This document shows positions 1 through 8,143 of a DNA stretch of 64,000 nucleotides, piece by piece (the first letter of the stretch is position 1; every line of letters begins with the position of its first letter). The notes below the pieces were generated by a model, which saw only the letters and a list, made by a program, of their open reading frames with translations, searched no databases and had not been told where the DNA came from. The translations under genes were made by a program, and so were the position numbers. Source of the DNA: Actinoallomurus purpureus (GTDB taxonomy: Bacteria; Actinomycetota; Actinomycetes; Streptosporangiales; Streptosporangiaceae); NCBI RefSeq assembly GCF_024055795.1, contig NZ_JAMXMY010000011.1:238957-302956 (forward strand). Direction: 5' to 3'.

Positions 1-83
1 GGCGCGTCGTCCGCCGACGTGAGCGTCGGCGCGTCGGCTCTCGAGTTCGGCAGGTCGTTCGTCGGCATCGCCTGGCTGGTCAC
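1..83 (-). CDS. 5' end of an unidentified leftward gene (partial, leaderless)
   Basis: Reading leftward, a GTG at 83-81 opens 27 codons that run off the window edge. The product starts MTSQAMPTNDLPNSRADAPT, too short to recognise. A TAGGGT box at 96-91 lies 7 nt before the GTG, the usual geometry for leaderless actinobacterial mRNAs, and there is no Shine-Dalgarno sequence. An 8-bp hairpin (12-31) lies inside. The gene diverges from the ribose regulator. Alternatively, this is non-coding spacer. Confidence 0.4.
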   Translation of the reverse strand, partial: MTSQAMPTNDLPNSRADAPTLTSADDA

Positions 84-166
84 GCCGGGCACCCTACCCG
101 CCGCGACCGACGAGGCCCCATCCCCCCAAAGTGAGCCAAGTCATAGAGAGAGGGTGTGTCGATCAT

Positions 167-202
167 GTAAACGTTTCCATACACTCCCGTGTAATCGTTT
201 CC
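167..202 (+). promoter_or_regulatory. Tandem LacI-family operators upstream of the ribose operon
   Basis: GTAAACGTTTCC (167-178) and GTAATCGTTTCC (191-202) are two near-identical copies 24 bp apart, just before the ribosome-binding site (215-220) of the lacI-type gene. The central AAACGTTT is palindromic, as LacI/PurR-type operators usually are. The placement suggests autorepression of the whole rbs operon, relieved by ribose or a phosphosugar. The sites are seen; the regulator assignment is inferred. Confidence 0.75.
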
Positions 203-224
203 ACGCCGCTGATCAGGAGGCTCG

Positions 225-1226
225 ATGGCCGGCATCAAGGATGTCGCCGCACACGCGGGCGTGTCCGTCGCCACGGTGTCGCGCGTGCTCAACGACAGCC
301 CGAGAGTCACCGCGGAGACACGGGAGAAGGTCCGGGACGCCATGCGGGCGCTGCGGTACCGGCCGAACGGCGTCGCGCGCTCGCTGCGCACCGAGGCCAC
401 CCGGACGCTCGGACTGATCATCGGCGACATCCTCAACCCTTTCTTCGCCGCCATGGCCCGGGCCGTGGAGGACGAGGCGCGCGCCGCCGGCTACACCGTG
501 GTCATCGGCAACGCCGACGAGCGCCCCGAGCAGCAGGACCACTACGTGCGCACGCTCCTGGAGCAGCGGGTCGACGGCCTGCTGATCTGCCCGACCGCGG
601 AGACGACCCCGCTCGTCGAGGACTGCGTACGGTCCGGAAGCCCTCTGGTGTTCCTCGACCGGACGCTGCCCGGCCTCGACGTGCCGGCCGTACGCGCCGA
701 CGGCACCGAGGCCATCCACGACCTCGTCCGGCACATCCACCGGCTCGGTCACCGCCGCGTCGCGTTCATCTCCGGACCCGAGCTGCTGTCCACCGGCCGG
801 GAGCGGACGCGGGCGTTCCTGGACGCGATGCGAGAATGCGACCTGGACATCCGTGACGAATACCTCGAAACGGGTGACTTCCAGGCAGCCAGCGGGCGGG
901 CCATCGCGGCCCGGTTCCTCGACCTGCCGCACCCTCCCGAAGTGATCTTCACGGGAGACAACCTCATGGCGCTCGGCGCCCTGGACGAGATCCGGGCGCG
1001 CGGGCTGCGGATCCCCGACGATGTCGCCCTCGCCTCGTTCGACGACGTGGCCTGGTTCGTCCACCTGGACCCGCCGATCACCGCGATCACCCAACCCGCC
1101 GAAGAGCTCGGACGGCACGCGGTGCGCGTGCTCCTGGAGCGCGTCGAGCGGCGCCCCGTCGAGTCGGTCGTCCTGCCGGCCCGGCTCGTGATCCGCCGTT
1201 CCTGCGGAGAAACGGAGAGCACATGA
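225..1226 (+). CDS. LacI-family repressor of the ribose operon
   Basis: A 333-residue LacI/GalR-family regulator. Residues 4-23 form the helix-turn-helix (IKDVAAHAGVSVATVSRVLN) with the hinge region after it. The rest has the periplasmic-binding-protein-like effector fold, including the LGLIIGDILNPFFA start of the first lobe. An AGGAGG sits 4 nt before ATG 225. Its stop overlaps the rbsA start (ATGA), so regulator and transporter are co-translated. Location at the head of an rbs operon and the two operators upstream argue that it acts as RbsR, sensing ribose or ribose phosphate; the ligand is inferred. Confidence 0.93.
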   Translation: MAGIKDVAAHAGVSVATVSRVLNDSPRVTAETREKVRDAMRALRYRPNGVARSLRTEATRTLGLIIGDILNPFFAAMARAVEDEARAAGYTVVIGNADERPEQQDHYVRTLLEQRVDGLLICPTAETTPLVEDCVRSGSPLVFLDRTLPGLDVPAVRADGTEAIHDLVRHIHRLGHRRVAFISGPELLSTGRERTRAFLDAMRECDLDIRDEYLETGDFQAASGRAIAARFLDLPHPPEVIFTGDNLMALGALDEIRARGLRIPDDVALASFDDVAWFVHLDPPITAITQPAEELGRHAVRVLLERVERRPVESVVLPARLVIRRSCGETEST

Positions 1227-2719
1227 CAGAGGAGATCCTGCGGGTACGCGGGCTGCGCAAGCGGTTCCCCGGGGTCGTGGCGCTCGACGGCGTCGACTTC
1301 GACCTTCGCCCGGGCGAGGTGCACGTCCTCCTCGGCGAGAACGGCGCGGGCAAGAGCACGCTGATCAAGATGCTGTCCGGCGCGTACCACCCGGACGAGG
1401 GCACGATCTTCATGGACGGCCGGGAGACCGCCATCCGCACCGCCGAGGACGCCCAGCGGCACGGCATCGCCACGATCTACCAGGAGTTCAACCTCGTACC
1501 CCAGCTGACCGTGGCGGAGAACCTCATGCTCGGCCGGCCGCCCCGGCGGTTCGGGTTCGTGGACAAGAAGGCGATGTACCGCCACGCCCAGGAGCTGCTC
1601 GACCGGGTCGGCGTTGACGCCGACCCGCGGGCGCCGCTGGCGAGCCTCGGCATCGCCCGGATGCAGATGGTCGAGATCGCCAAGGCGCTCGGCCTCGACG
1701 CGCGCGTGCTGATCATGGACGAGCCGACCGCCGTGCTCACGACGTCCGAGGTGCAGCGGCTGTTCACGATCGTCCGGCAGCTCAAGGAGCAGGGCGTGGC
1801 GATCGTCTTCATCACCCACCACCTGGAGGAGATCGCCCAGATCGGCGACCGGGTCACGGTCCTGCGGGACGGTGCCTCGGTGGCGGAGGTGCCCGCCGAC
1901 ACGCCCGAGGAGGAGCTGGTCCGGCTGATGGTCGGCCGCTCCATCGACCAGCAGTACCCACGGGAACGTTCCACCCAGGGCGCTCCCCTGCTGGAGGTCC
2001 GGGGCCTCACCCGCAAGGGCGTCTTCGAGGACGTCTCCTTCGAGGTGCGCGCCGGCGAGGTCGTCGGCCTGGCCGGGCTGGTGGGCGCCGGTCGTACCGA
2101 GGTGGTCCGGGCGATCTTCGGCGCGGACCCGTACGACTCCGGCGAGGTCCTGGTGGACGGCCTGCCACTGCCGCGCGGCAAGGTCACCGCCGCCCTGGAG
2201 GCCGGGCTCGGCCTCGTGCCCGAGGACCGCAAGGGCCAGGGGCTCGTCCTCGGCGCGAACATCCGGGAGAACCTCGGCCTGGTGACGATGCGCCGGGCCA
2301 CGCACGGCGGCTTCGTCGACCGCGCGGGCCAGGCCAAGGCCGCCGCAGAGGTCGCCGAGCAGCTCGGTGTGCGGATGAGCGGCCTCGGCCAGGAGGTCCG
2401 CACGCTGTCCGGCGGCAACCAACAGAAGATCGTCATCGGCAAGTGGCTGCTGGCCGAGGCGAACGTCCTCATCCTCGACGAGCCGACGCGCGGCATCGAC
2501 GTCGGCGCCAAGGTCGAGATCTACCAGCTCATCAACTCCCTCACCGCCGCCGGACGCGCGGTTCTCATGATCTCCAGCGACCTCCCCGAGGTCCTGGGCA
2601 TGAGCGACCGGGTGCTCGTGATGGCGCGCGGGAGGCTCGCCGGCGAACTCAGCGCCGCCGAAGCGACCCAGGACTCGGTGATGGCACTCGCCGTCGGCGA
2701 ATTGGAGGAAACGGCATGA
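1223..2719 (+). CDS. rbsA: Ribose-type ABC transporter ATP-binding protein
   Basis: A 498-residue double ATPase that powers import of a pentose, most likely ribose. The first domain has Walker A GENGAGKST (38-46) and Walker B LIMDEPTAVL. The second has the diverged P-loop GLVGAGRTE typical of this subfamily, the signature LSGGNQQK and LILDEPTRGIDVG. The length matches RbsA/MglA/XylG proteins. The start overlaps the repressor stop, and the stop overlaps the rbsC start, both as ATGA. The rbsB, rbsK and rbsD genes downstream make ribose the best substrate guess. Confidence 0.93.
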   Translation: MTEEILRVRGLRKRFPGVVALDGVDFDLRPGEVHVLLGENGAGKSTLIKMLSGAYHPDEGTIFMDGRETAIRTAEDAQRHGIATIYQEFNLVPQLTVAENLMLGRPPRRFGFVDKKAMYRHAQELLDRVGVDADPRAPLASLGIARMQMVEIAKALGLDARVLIMDEPTAVLTTSEVQRLFTIVRQLKEQGVAIVFITHHLEEIAQIGDRVTVLRDGASVAEVPADTPEEELVRLMVGRSIDQQYPRERSTQGAPLLEVRGLTRKGVFEDVSFEVRAGEVVGLAGLVGAGRTEVVRAIFGADPYDSGEVLVDGLPLPRGKVTAALEAGLGLVPEDRKGQGLVLGANIRENLGLVTMRRATHGGFVDRAGQAKAAAEVAEQLGVRMSGLGQEVRTLSGGNQQKIVIGKWLLAEANVLILDEPTRGIDVGAKVEIYQLINSLTAAGRAVLMISSDLPEVLGMSDRVLVMARGRLAGELSAAEATQDSVMALAVGELEETA

Positions 2720-3675
2720 CGACGGGAACGCTGCGCCTGCGCAAGGGCAGTTCCATACTGAGCGAGAACGGCTCGCTCATCGGGCTAGTCGTCCTGCTCG
2801 TCGCCCTGACGCTGCTGTCGGGCGACTTCCTGACGGTCACCAACCTGCTCAACGTCGGCGTCCAGGCGGCGGTCACCGCGATCCTCGCCTTCGGGCAGAC
2901 CTTCGTCATCATCACGTCGGGCATCGACCTGTCGGTCGGCGCGGTCGCGGCCCTGTCGGCGGTCGTCCTCGCCTGGACCGCCACCAGCCACGGCATGGCC
3001 TGGCCCCTGGCCACCGGCTTCGCGCTCATCGTCGGCATCGCGTGCGGCCTCGTGAACGGCGCGCTGATCACGTACGGGAAGCTGCCGCCGTTCATCGCGA
3101 CACTCGCCATGCAGGGCATCGCGCGCGGCCTCGGCCTCGTCATCTCCCAGGGCAGCCCCATCGCCCTGCCGGACTCGGTGTCGCACGTCGGCGACACCAT
3201 CGGCGGCTACCTGCCGGTCCCGGCGATCGTGATGCTCCTGATGGGCGTCATCACCGCCGTCGTGCTGAACCGGACGTACGCCGGCCGCGCGATGTACGCG
3301 ATCGGCGGCAACGAGGAGGCCGCGCGGCTGTCCGGGATCAAGGTCACCCGGCAGAAGCTCATCACGTACGCCCTCGCGGGCGGCTTCGCCGCCGTCGCCG
3401 GGATCGTGCTGGCCGGCCGGCTCGCGTCGGCTCAGCCGCAGGCCGCCCTCGGCTACGAACTGGACGCCATCGCCGCCGTCGTCATCGGCGGTGCCAGCCT
3501 CTCCGGCGGCAAGGGCAAGGCCCTCGGCACCTTCGTCGGCGCGCTCATCCTCGCCGTGCTCCGCAACGGCCTGAACCTCCTGTCGGTCTCCGCCTTCTGG
3601 CAGCAGGTCGTGATCGGGATCGTCATCGCCCTCGCGGTGCTCCTCGACACGCTGCGCCGCCGCCAGGCCAGCTGA
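2716..3675 (+). CDS. rbsC: Ribose-type ABC transporter permease
   Basis: A 319-residue membrane permease of the RbsC/XylH family (BPD_transp_2) with about ten hydrophobic segments. The family motif region TSGIDLSVGAVAALSAVVLAW and the cytoplasmic coupling region near GNEEAARLSGIKV are present. The ATG at 2716 overlaps the rbsA stop, which fixes the start; the reading frame is open further upstream, but that part lies within rbsA. The protein forms the membrane channel that works with RbsA and RbsB. Confidence 0.92.
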   Translation: MTTGTLRLRKGSSILSENGSLIGLVVLLVALTLLSGDFLTVTNLLNVGVQAAVTAILAFGQTFVIITSGIDLSVGAVAALSAVVLAWTATSHGMAWPLATGFALIVGIACGLVNGALITYGKLPPFIATLAMQGIARGLGLVISQGSPIALPDSVSHVGDTIGGYLPVPAIVMLLMGVITAVVLNRTYAGRAMYAIGGNEEAARLSGIKVTRQKLITYALAGGFAAVAGIVLAGRLASAQPQAALGYELDAIAAVVIGGASLSGGKGKALGTFVGALILAVLRNGLNLLSVSAFWQQVVIGIVIALAVLLDTLRRRQAS

Positions 3676-3702
3676 AGAATCACATCGAAAGGTCTCACCA
3701 TC

Positions 3703-4665
3703 ATGCAGTTCACCAAGCCGGCCGCGATCGCGGCCGCCGGAGCGATCCTGGCCCTCGGCCTCACGGCCTGCAACAACGGCTCCTCCTCTTCCGCCGGCGG
3801 CAGCGGTGGCGGTGGCGGCGACATCAAGATCGGCCTGTCCGTCTCCACGCTCAACAACCCGTACTTCGTGCAGCTGCGTCAGGGCGCCGAGGCGGAGGCG
3901 AAGAAGGAGGGCGTCAAGATCACCACGACGGACGCCCAGAACGACGCCTCGCAGCAGGTCAACCAGGTGCAGAACTTCGCCAGCCAGAGCATGAAGGCGA
4001 TCATCATCAACCCGGTCGACTCCTCGGCCGCCGCGCCCGCCGTGAAGGCCGCGGACCGCAGCAAGATCCCCGTGATCGCCGCCGACCGCGGCGTCACCGG
4101 GGCGACGGTCACCCAGACCGTCGCGTCCGACAACGTCGCCGGCGGAAAGCTGGCCGCCCAGGAGCTCGGCAAGGCGCTCGGCGGCAAGGGCAAGGTCGCC
4201 GTCCTGCAGGGCACGGCGGGCACGTCGGCCGCCCGTGACCGGCAGCAGGGCTTCGCCGAGGGCATCAAGGCCTTCCCCGGCATTCAGGTCGTCGCCCAGC
4301 AGCCCGCCGACTTCGACCGGACCAAGGGCCTGGACGTCATGACCAACATGCTGCAGGCCCACTCCGACATCACGGGTGTGTTCGCGGCCAACGACGAGAT
4401 GGCGCTGGGCGCGATCAAGGCGCTGGGCGCGAAGGCCGGCAAGCAGGTCAAGGTGGTCGGCTTCGACGGCTCGCCGGACGGGCTCAAGGCCGTCCAGGCG
4501 GGCACGCTCAGCGCCGACGTCGCCCAGCAGCCGGTGCTCCTGGGCCAACTGGCCGTACAGTCCGCCGTGAAGGCCGCGAAGGGCGGCAAAATCGAGGCGA
4601 CCGTGGCCGTCCCCGTGAAGGTGGCCACGAAGGACAACGTCGCCCAGTTCACGAACGGAGCCTGA
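3703..4665 (+). CDS. rbsB: Ribose-type substrate-binding lipoprotein
   Basis: A 320-residue sugar-binding protein. It has a signal peptide with lipobox LTAC and lipidated Cys23, then a flexible Ser/Gly linker (about 24-38), then a two-lobe periplasmic-binding fold starting IKIGLSVSTLNNPYF. DRGVTG and FAANDEMALGAIKA are typical of ribose/galactose-class proteins. It is anchored outside the membrane and delivers sugar to RbsAC. A 27-nt gap separates it from rbsC, and its TGA overlaps the rbsK ATG by one base. Confidence 0.92.
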   Translation: MQFTKPAAIAAAGAILALGLTACNNGSSSSAGGSGGGGGDIKIGLSVSTLNNPYFVQLRQGAEAEAKKEGVKITTTDAQNDASQQVNQVQNFASQSMKAIIINPVDSSAAAPAVKAADRSKIPVIAADRGVTGATVTQTVASDNVAGGKLAAQELGKALGGKGKVAVLQGTAGTSAARDRQQGFAEGIKAFPGIQVVAQQPADFDRTKGLDVMTNMLQAHSDITGVFAANDEMALGAIKALGAKAGKQVKVVGFDGSPDGLKAVQAGTLSADVAQQPVLLGQLAVQSAVKAAKGGKIEATVAVPVKVATKDNVAQFTNGA

Positions 4666-5549
4666 TGCCGGAAAAGACCTACGACGTGCTGGTCGTCGGC
4701 TCGGTCAACGCGGACCTCGTGGTCCGCGTCGACCGGCGCCCGGCGGCCGGGGAGACCGTCCTCGGCTCGGACCTGGCCACCTACCCGGGCGGCAAGGGGG
4801 CCAACCAGGCCGTCGCTGCCGCCCGGCTGGGCGGCCGGGTGGCCTTCCTCGGCCGCGCCGGCACGGACGGGCAGGGCGACTTCCTCCGGGGCGCCCTGCG
4901 CGGCGACGGCGTGGACATCGCCCACCTGATCACCACGCCGGGCCCGAGCGGGGTCGCGCTGATCACCGTGGGCCCCGAGGGGGACAACAGCATCATCGTC
5001 TCCCCCGGCGCGAACGGCCGGGTCACCGAAAAGGACGTCATGGCGGCCGGGCCGCTGTTCGCCGACGCGTCGGTGGTCTCGCTCCAGCTGGAGATCCCCC
5101 TCGACGCCGTGCTGGCCGCCGCGCGCGCCGCCAAGGCCGCCGGCGCCCGCGTGGTGTTCAACCTGTCGCCGCCCGCCGCCGTGCCGGACGAGCTGCTCGC
5201 GCTGTGCGACCCGCTGGTCGTCAACGAGCACGAGGCCGCCTTCCTCGGGGCGAGCGATCCGGCCGGTCTGCTGGCGCGCGGCCCGCGCTCCGTCGTGATC
5301 ACCCGGGGCGCGGACGGGGCCGTCGTCGCCGACGGCGGCGGCGTCATCGAGGTCCCGAGCCCGCGCGTCGAGGCGGTCGACACCACCGGGGCCGGAGACG
5401 CGTTCACCGGCGCCCTGGCCTGGCGGCTGGCGCGGGGCGACGACCTGGCGGCGGCCGCGCGCTTCGCCACCCGCGTCGGGGCCGCCGCCGTGCGCGTCGC
5501 GGGCGCCCAGAGCTCGTTCCCGCGCCTCACCGATCTGGAGGACGTGTGA
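4665..5549 (+). CDS. rbsK: Ribokinase
   Basis: A 294-residue PfkB-family kinase that phosphorylates ribose at O5 for the pentose phosphate pathway. The N-terminal signature GGKGANQA (42-49) and the C-terminal DTTGAGDAF, with its anion hole and catalytic Asp, are intact. The length is normal for RbsK. Translation is coupled on both sides: its ATG overlaps the rbsB stop and its TGA overlaps the rbsD GTG. Placement between rbsB and rbsD makes ribokinase more likely than another sugar kinase. Confidence 0.93.
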   Translation: MPEKTYDVLVVGSVNADLVVRVDRRPAAGETVLGSDLATYPGGKGANQAVAAARLGGRVAFLGRAGTDGQGDFLRGALRGDGVDIAHLITTPGPSGVALITVGPEGDNSIIVSPGANGRVTEKDVMAAGPLFADASVVSLQLEIPLDAVLAAARAAKAAGARVVFNLSPPAAVPDELLALCDPLVVNEHEAAFLGASDPAGLLARGPRSVVITRGADGAVVADGGGVIEVPSPRVEAVDTTGAGDAFTGALAWRLARGDDLAAAARFATRVGAAAVRVAGAQSSFPRLTDLEDV

Positions 5550-5935
5550 AGCGCGGGGGAATCCTCAACGGCGCCCTCTCCGGCGCCCTGGCCCGGCTGG
5601 GGCACACCGACCAGGTGCTGATCTGCGACAGCGGCATGCCGATCCCGGCCGGTGTCGAGGTCGTGGACCTCGCGTTCGTGCCGGGCATCCCCGGCTTCGC
5701 CGAGGTGCTCGACGGGATCCTGGCGGAGCTGGTCGTCGAGGGCGCGATCGCGGCGGAGGAGGTCGTGGGCGGCAACCCCGAGTGCGACGCCCTCCTCGAC
5801 GACCGGCTTCCCGCGTTGGCGTACGTGCCGCACGAGGAGCTGAAGCTGCTGGCGCACGCGGTCAAGGTCGTGGTCCGCACGGGCGAGGCGACCCCGTACG
5901 CGAACGTGATCCTCCGGTGCGGCGTGGCCTTCTGA
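5546..5935 (+). CDS. rbsD: D-ribose pyranase
   Basis: A 129-residue RbsD/FucU-family protein that converts beta-pyranose to beta-furanose ribose so that RbsK can use it. It begins MKRGGILNGALSGALARLGH, with the family His20 and Asp28 (HTDQVLICD) in the expected positions. The GTG start at 5546 overlaps the rbsK stop (GTGA); longer readings of the same frame run back inside rbsK and are rejected. It is the last gene of the operon. I see no strong terminator in the 48 nt before the next gene. Confidence 0.92.
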   Translation: MKRGGILNGALSGALARLGHTDQVLICDSGMPIPAGVEVVDLAFVPGIPGFAEVLDGILAELVVEGAIAAEEVVGGNPECDALLDDRLPALAYVPHEELKLLAHAVKVVVRTGEATPYANVILRCGVAF

Positions 5936-5960
5936 CCGGAGTCCCCTTGCCCACGCTTAC

Positions 5961-5978
5961 TGAAACGTGTTCTACTTT
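5961..5978 (+). promoter_or_regulatory. KstR-type operator overlapping a leaderless promoter
   Basis: TGAAACGTGTTCTA (5961-5974) fits the mycobacterial KstR consensus TnnAACnnGTTnnA at every fixed position. It overlaps a TACTTT -10 box (5973-5978), whose expected start point is the GTG at 5984. A TetR-type repressor bound here would block the promoter. The identity of the regulator is inferred; no kstR-like gene is in the window. Confidence 0.6.
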
Positions 5979-5983
5979 CTCGC

Positions 5984-6436
5984 GTGAGTCAGCGCTCCCG
6001 TGTCGGGATGACGGATGACGAGGTCGCCACGCTCCTGCAGGAGCAGAAGAAACTGCAGCTGGCGACCATCAACCGCGACGGCACCCCGCACCTCGTGACC
6101 ATGTTCTACGGCCTGATCGACGGCAAGATCACGTTCTGGACGTACCGGACCTCGCGCAAGGCGCACAACCTGCGCCGCGACCCCCGGGTGACCTGCCTGA
6201 TCGAGACGGGCGGGGAGTACTTCGAGCTACGCGGGCTGATGATGTACGGCACGGTCCGGACACTTACCGAACTGAATGACGTTCGGTATGTTGGCGCCGA
6301 AGTGGTCCGCAGGATGATGGATCTGGAGGACGAGGACGCCATCGCCCCGTTCGTCGATCAGACCGCGGCCAAGCGGCACGCGTACATCGTCGAGCCGACG
6401 AGCGTCGCGTCCTGGGACCATCGCAAGCTCACCTGA
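5984..6436 (+). CDS. PPOX-class flavin/F420-type oxidoreductase
   Basis: A 150-residue split-barrel protein of the pyridoxamine-phosphate-oxidase-like superfamily. The first barrel strands (LATINRDGTPHLVTMFYGL), FWTYRTSRKAHNLRRDPRV and the later GTVRTL strand are recognisable. Such proteins bind FMN, F420 or haem; the sequence alone does not decide which. The GTG has no Shine-Dalgarno sequence and sits 5 nt after a TACTTT box, so the transcript is probably leaderless. It leads a likely operon with a ferredoxin and an alcohol dehydrogenase under a KstR-type operator, suggesting a lipid or steroid redox role (inference). Confidence 0.8.
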   Translation: MSQRSRVGMTDDEVATLLQEQKKLQLATINRDGTPHLVTMFYGLIDGKITFWTYRTSRKAHNLRRDPRVTCLIETGGEYFELRGLMMYGTVRTLTELNDVRYVGAEVVRRMMDLEDEDAIAPFVDQTAAKRHAYIVEPTSVASWDHRKLT

Positions 6437-6447
6437 GCGAGGGAGCC

Positions 6448-6639
6448 ATGGAAGTACGAGTCGATCCACTGGTGTGCGAGGCCAACGGCGTGTGCGTGGG
6501 ACTGGTGCCCGAGGTGTTCGACCTCGACGATGACGACGTCCTGCACATCGTCGAGCCGAACCCCCCGGCCGAGCTGATCGACCGCGTCCGGCACGCCGTA
6601 CGGTCCTGCCCCAAGGCCGCGCTGACCCTCGAGGAGTAG
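6448..6639 (+). CDS. Single-cluster [3Fe-4S]-type ferredoxin
   Basis: A 63-residue acidic ferredoxin. Cys10, Cys16 and Cys54 (followed by Pro) follow the CxxXxxC...CP pattern of small actinobacterial ferredoxins, with Asn13 at the variable fourth-ligand position, so a [3Fe-4S] cluster is most likely. Proteins of this type usually pass electrons to cytochromes P450 or other oxygenases. It starts 11 nt after the PPOX gene and lies 71 nt before the alcohol dehydrogenase, so co-transcription is likely. No P450 is nearby. Confidence 0.9.
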   Translation: MEVRVDPLVCEANGVCVGLVPEVFDLDDDDVLHIVEPNPPAELIDRVRHAVRSCPKAALTLEE

Positions 6640-6710
6640 TCCCGGCGCCCGGACCGGGCGCCGTATCGTCGGCCGGCGCTCCCGTCGGCCCTGCCATGGA
6701 GGTGTGCACG

Positions 6711-7796
6711 GTGCGAGCCGCGGTCCTACGCCAGATCGGCGACGAAGAGCTCGATCTGCGCGACGACGCCACGACGACCGAGCCCGGCCCCGACCAGGTG
6801 AAGGTGAGGGTCAAGGCGACCGGCGTCTGCCACTCCGACCTGTCGGTCCTGTCGGGCCTGCTGCCGATGCCGACCCCCTGCGTTCTCGGGCACGAGGGCG
6901 CCGGCGAGGTCGTCGAGGTCGGCGACCGGGTCACCAACGTCCGGCCCGGCGACCACGTCGTCGTCAACTGGACCCCGGACTGCGGCACCTGCGCCGACTG
7001 CCTTCGCGGCGAGCCGTACCTCTGCATGAGCTTCCTCGCCGAGGCGTTCGGCGACCCCAGGTTCCGGCTGGGCGGCGACGCCCCCGCCTTCGGCATGGTC
7101 GGCTGCGGCACCTGGGCGGAGGAGCTCGTGGTGCCGTGGCAGGGCGTCATCAAGGTGGCCGACGACGTGCCGTTCGAGTACGCCGCGCTGCTCGGCTGCG
7201 GCATCCCGACCGGCGTCGGCGCGGTGTTCAACACGGCCAAGGTGCGGCCCGGTTCCAAGGTCGCCGTGGTGGGTGCGGGCGGCGTGGGCCTGTCGGTGGT
7301 CCAGGGCGCCCGGATCGCCGGGGCGGCGACCATCCTGGCGATCGATCCGAACGAGGCCAAGCACCCGATCGCCAAGCAGTTCGGTGCCACGCACACGGCC
7401 ACACTCGACAACCTGGCAGAAACGAACGGCCTGCTGACGGGGGGCCAGGGCTTCGACTACGTCTTCGAGGTCGTCGGGAAGGCCGCGGCCATCCAGACGG
7501 CCTGGCAGACGACCCGGCGCGGTGGTGACGTCATCGTGGTCGGCGCGGGCGCGGGCGACGACAACTTCCAGATGAGCGCCTTCTCTCTGCTGTTCGACGG
7601 CAAGACCCTCAAGCCCTCGCTGTACGGCGAGAGCGACTTGAAGCGCGACATCCCGCTGTTCGTCGACCTGTGGCGCGCCGGGAAGCTGGACCTCGAGGGT
7701 CTGATCACACGGCGGATCCGCTTCGAGGACCTCAACGACGCCGTCGCGACCCTCAAGCGCGGCGACGCGATCCGCCAGGTCGTCCTGTTCGACTAG
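6711..7796 (+). CDS. Zinc-dependent alcohol dehydrogenase (MDR superfamily)
   Basis: A 361-residue medium-chain dehydrogenase. The catalytic zinc ligands are Cys40 (GVCHSD) and His61-Glu62 (GHEG). The structural zinc site is Cys91, Cys94, Cys97 and Cys105. A Rossmann motif GAGGVGLS follows. The domain order resembles the NDMA-dependent or mycothiol-linked alcohol dehydrogenases of actinomycetes, but the cofactor type is inferred. I chose GTG 6711 because GGAGG at 6698-6702 is 8 nt upstream; the ATG at 6696 overlaps that site. A strong terminator follows. Confidence 0.9.
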   Translation: MRAAVLRQIGDEELDLRDDATTTEPGPDQVKVRVKATGVCHSDLSVLSGLLPMPTPCVLGHEGAGEVVEVGDRVTNVRPGDHVVVNWTPDCGTCADCLRGEPYLCMSFLAEAFGDPRFRLGGDAPAFGMVGCGTWAEELVVPWQGVIKVADDVPFEYAALLGCGIPTGVGAVFNTAKVRPGSKVAVVGAGGVGLSVVQGARIAGAATILAIDPNEAKHPIAKQFGATHTATLDNLAETNGLLTGGQGFDYVFEVVGKAAAIQTAWQTTRRGGDVIVVGAGAGDDNFQMSAFSLLFDGKTLKPSLYGESDLKRDIPLFVDLWRAGKLDLEGLITRRIRFEDLNDAVATLKRGDAIRQVVLFD

Positions 7797-7810
7797 ATCC
7801 CCCGGCTCAC

Positions 7811-7850
7811 CGGCGGCCCCACCGTTCGGTGGGGCCGCCGCACGCTTTTA
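7811..7850 (+). terminator. Rho-independent terminator after the alcohol dehydrogenase
   Basis: A perfect 13-14 bp GC-rich stem (7811-7824 with 7827-7840) with a tight GTTC loop is followed by CACGCTTTTA. It ends the operator-controlled operon 14 nt after the stop codon. Confidence 0.85.
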
Positions 7851-7880
7851 CGGAAGGTTCGGCCCGTTACCGCGCGCGTA

Positions 7881-7922
7881 AAAAAGGGCGGCCGGCGGGC
7901 GCTGCCCGGCCGCCGGCCGCCC
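7881..7922 (-). terminator. Leftward terminator with no obvious leftward gene
   Basis: A 13-bp stem (7886-7898 with 7910-7922) is preceded on the + strand by a run of A. Read leftward, this is a GC-rich hairpin followed by a T run, a textbook intrinsic terminator. No leftward gene ends here. It may stop antisense transcription entering the alcohol dehydrogenase gene, or end a small leftward RNA. Confidence 0.6.
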
Positions 7923-8143
7923 CGCCGCGACCCACACTCCCTGACCCAGTGCGGGGAGCGCGGGTCACGCCGTGATGAGGTGTCCCGGACCGGGACGCCG
8001 GTCACCCTTGCGTGGTGACTCACCTGCTTCATCGCCGCGAGTGGCGAATTCGCTACACACTTCGCGGCGGTCCTCAACTGGCGAAAGTTTTGATTGCCGC
8101 ATATCGGGCATCTGGGCGTTCAGTCCGGAACCAGGAGGCTCCA
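7923..8143. other. Structured intergenic region without a gene
   Basis: No convincing coding sequence is seen. It holds a 10-bp hairpin near 7981-8001 (GGTGTCCCGG with CCGGGACGCC) and a larger bulged hairpin at about 8034-8078, with outer arms CGCCGCGA/TCGCGGCG and an inner GCGAATTCGC palindrome. Both precede a small membrane-protein gene and could be leader structures or operators. The leftward reading of this region is open but has no recognisable product. Confidence 0.5.

Noticed and set aside
749..2422. Long minus-strand frame opposite rbsA
   Set aside because: It overlaps a complete, motif-rich ATPase gene with coupled start and stop codons, and its own translation is compositionally biased and featureless.
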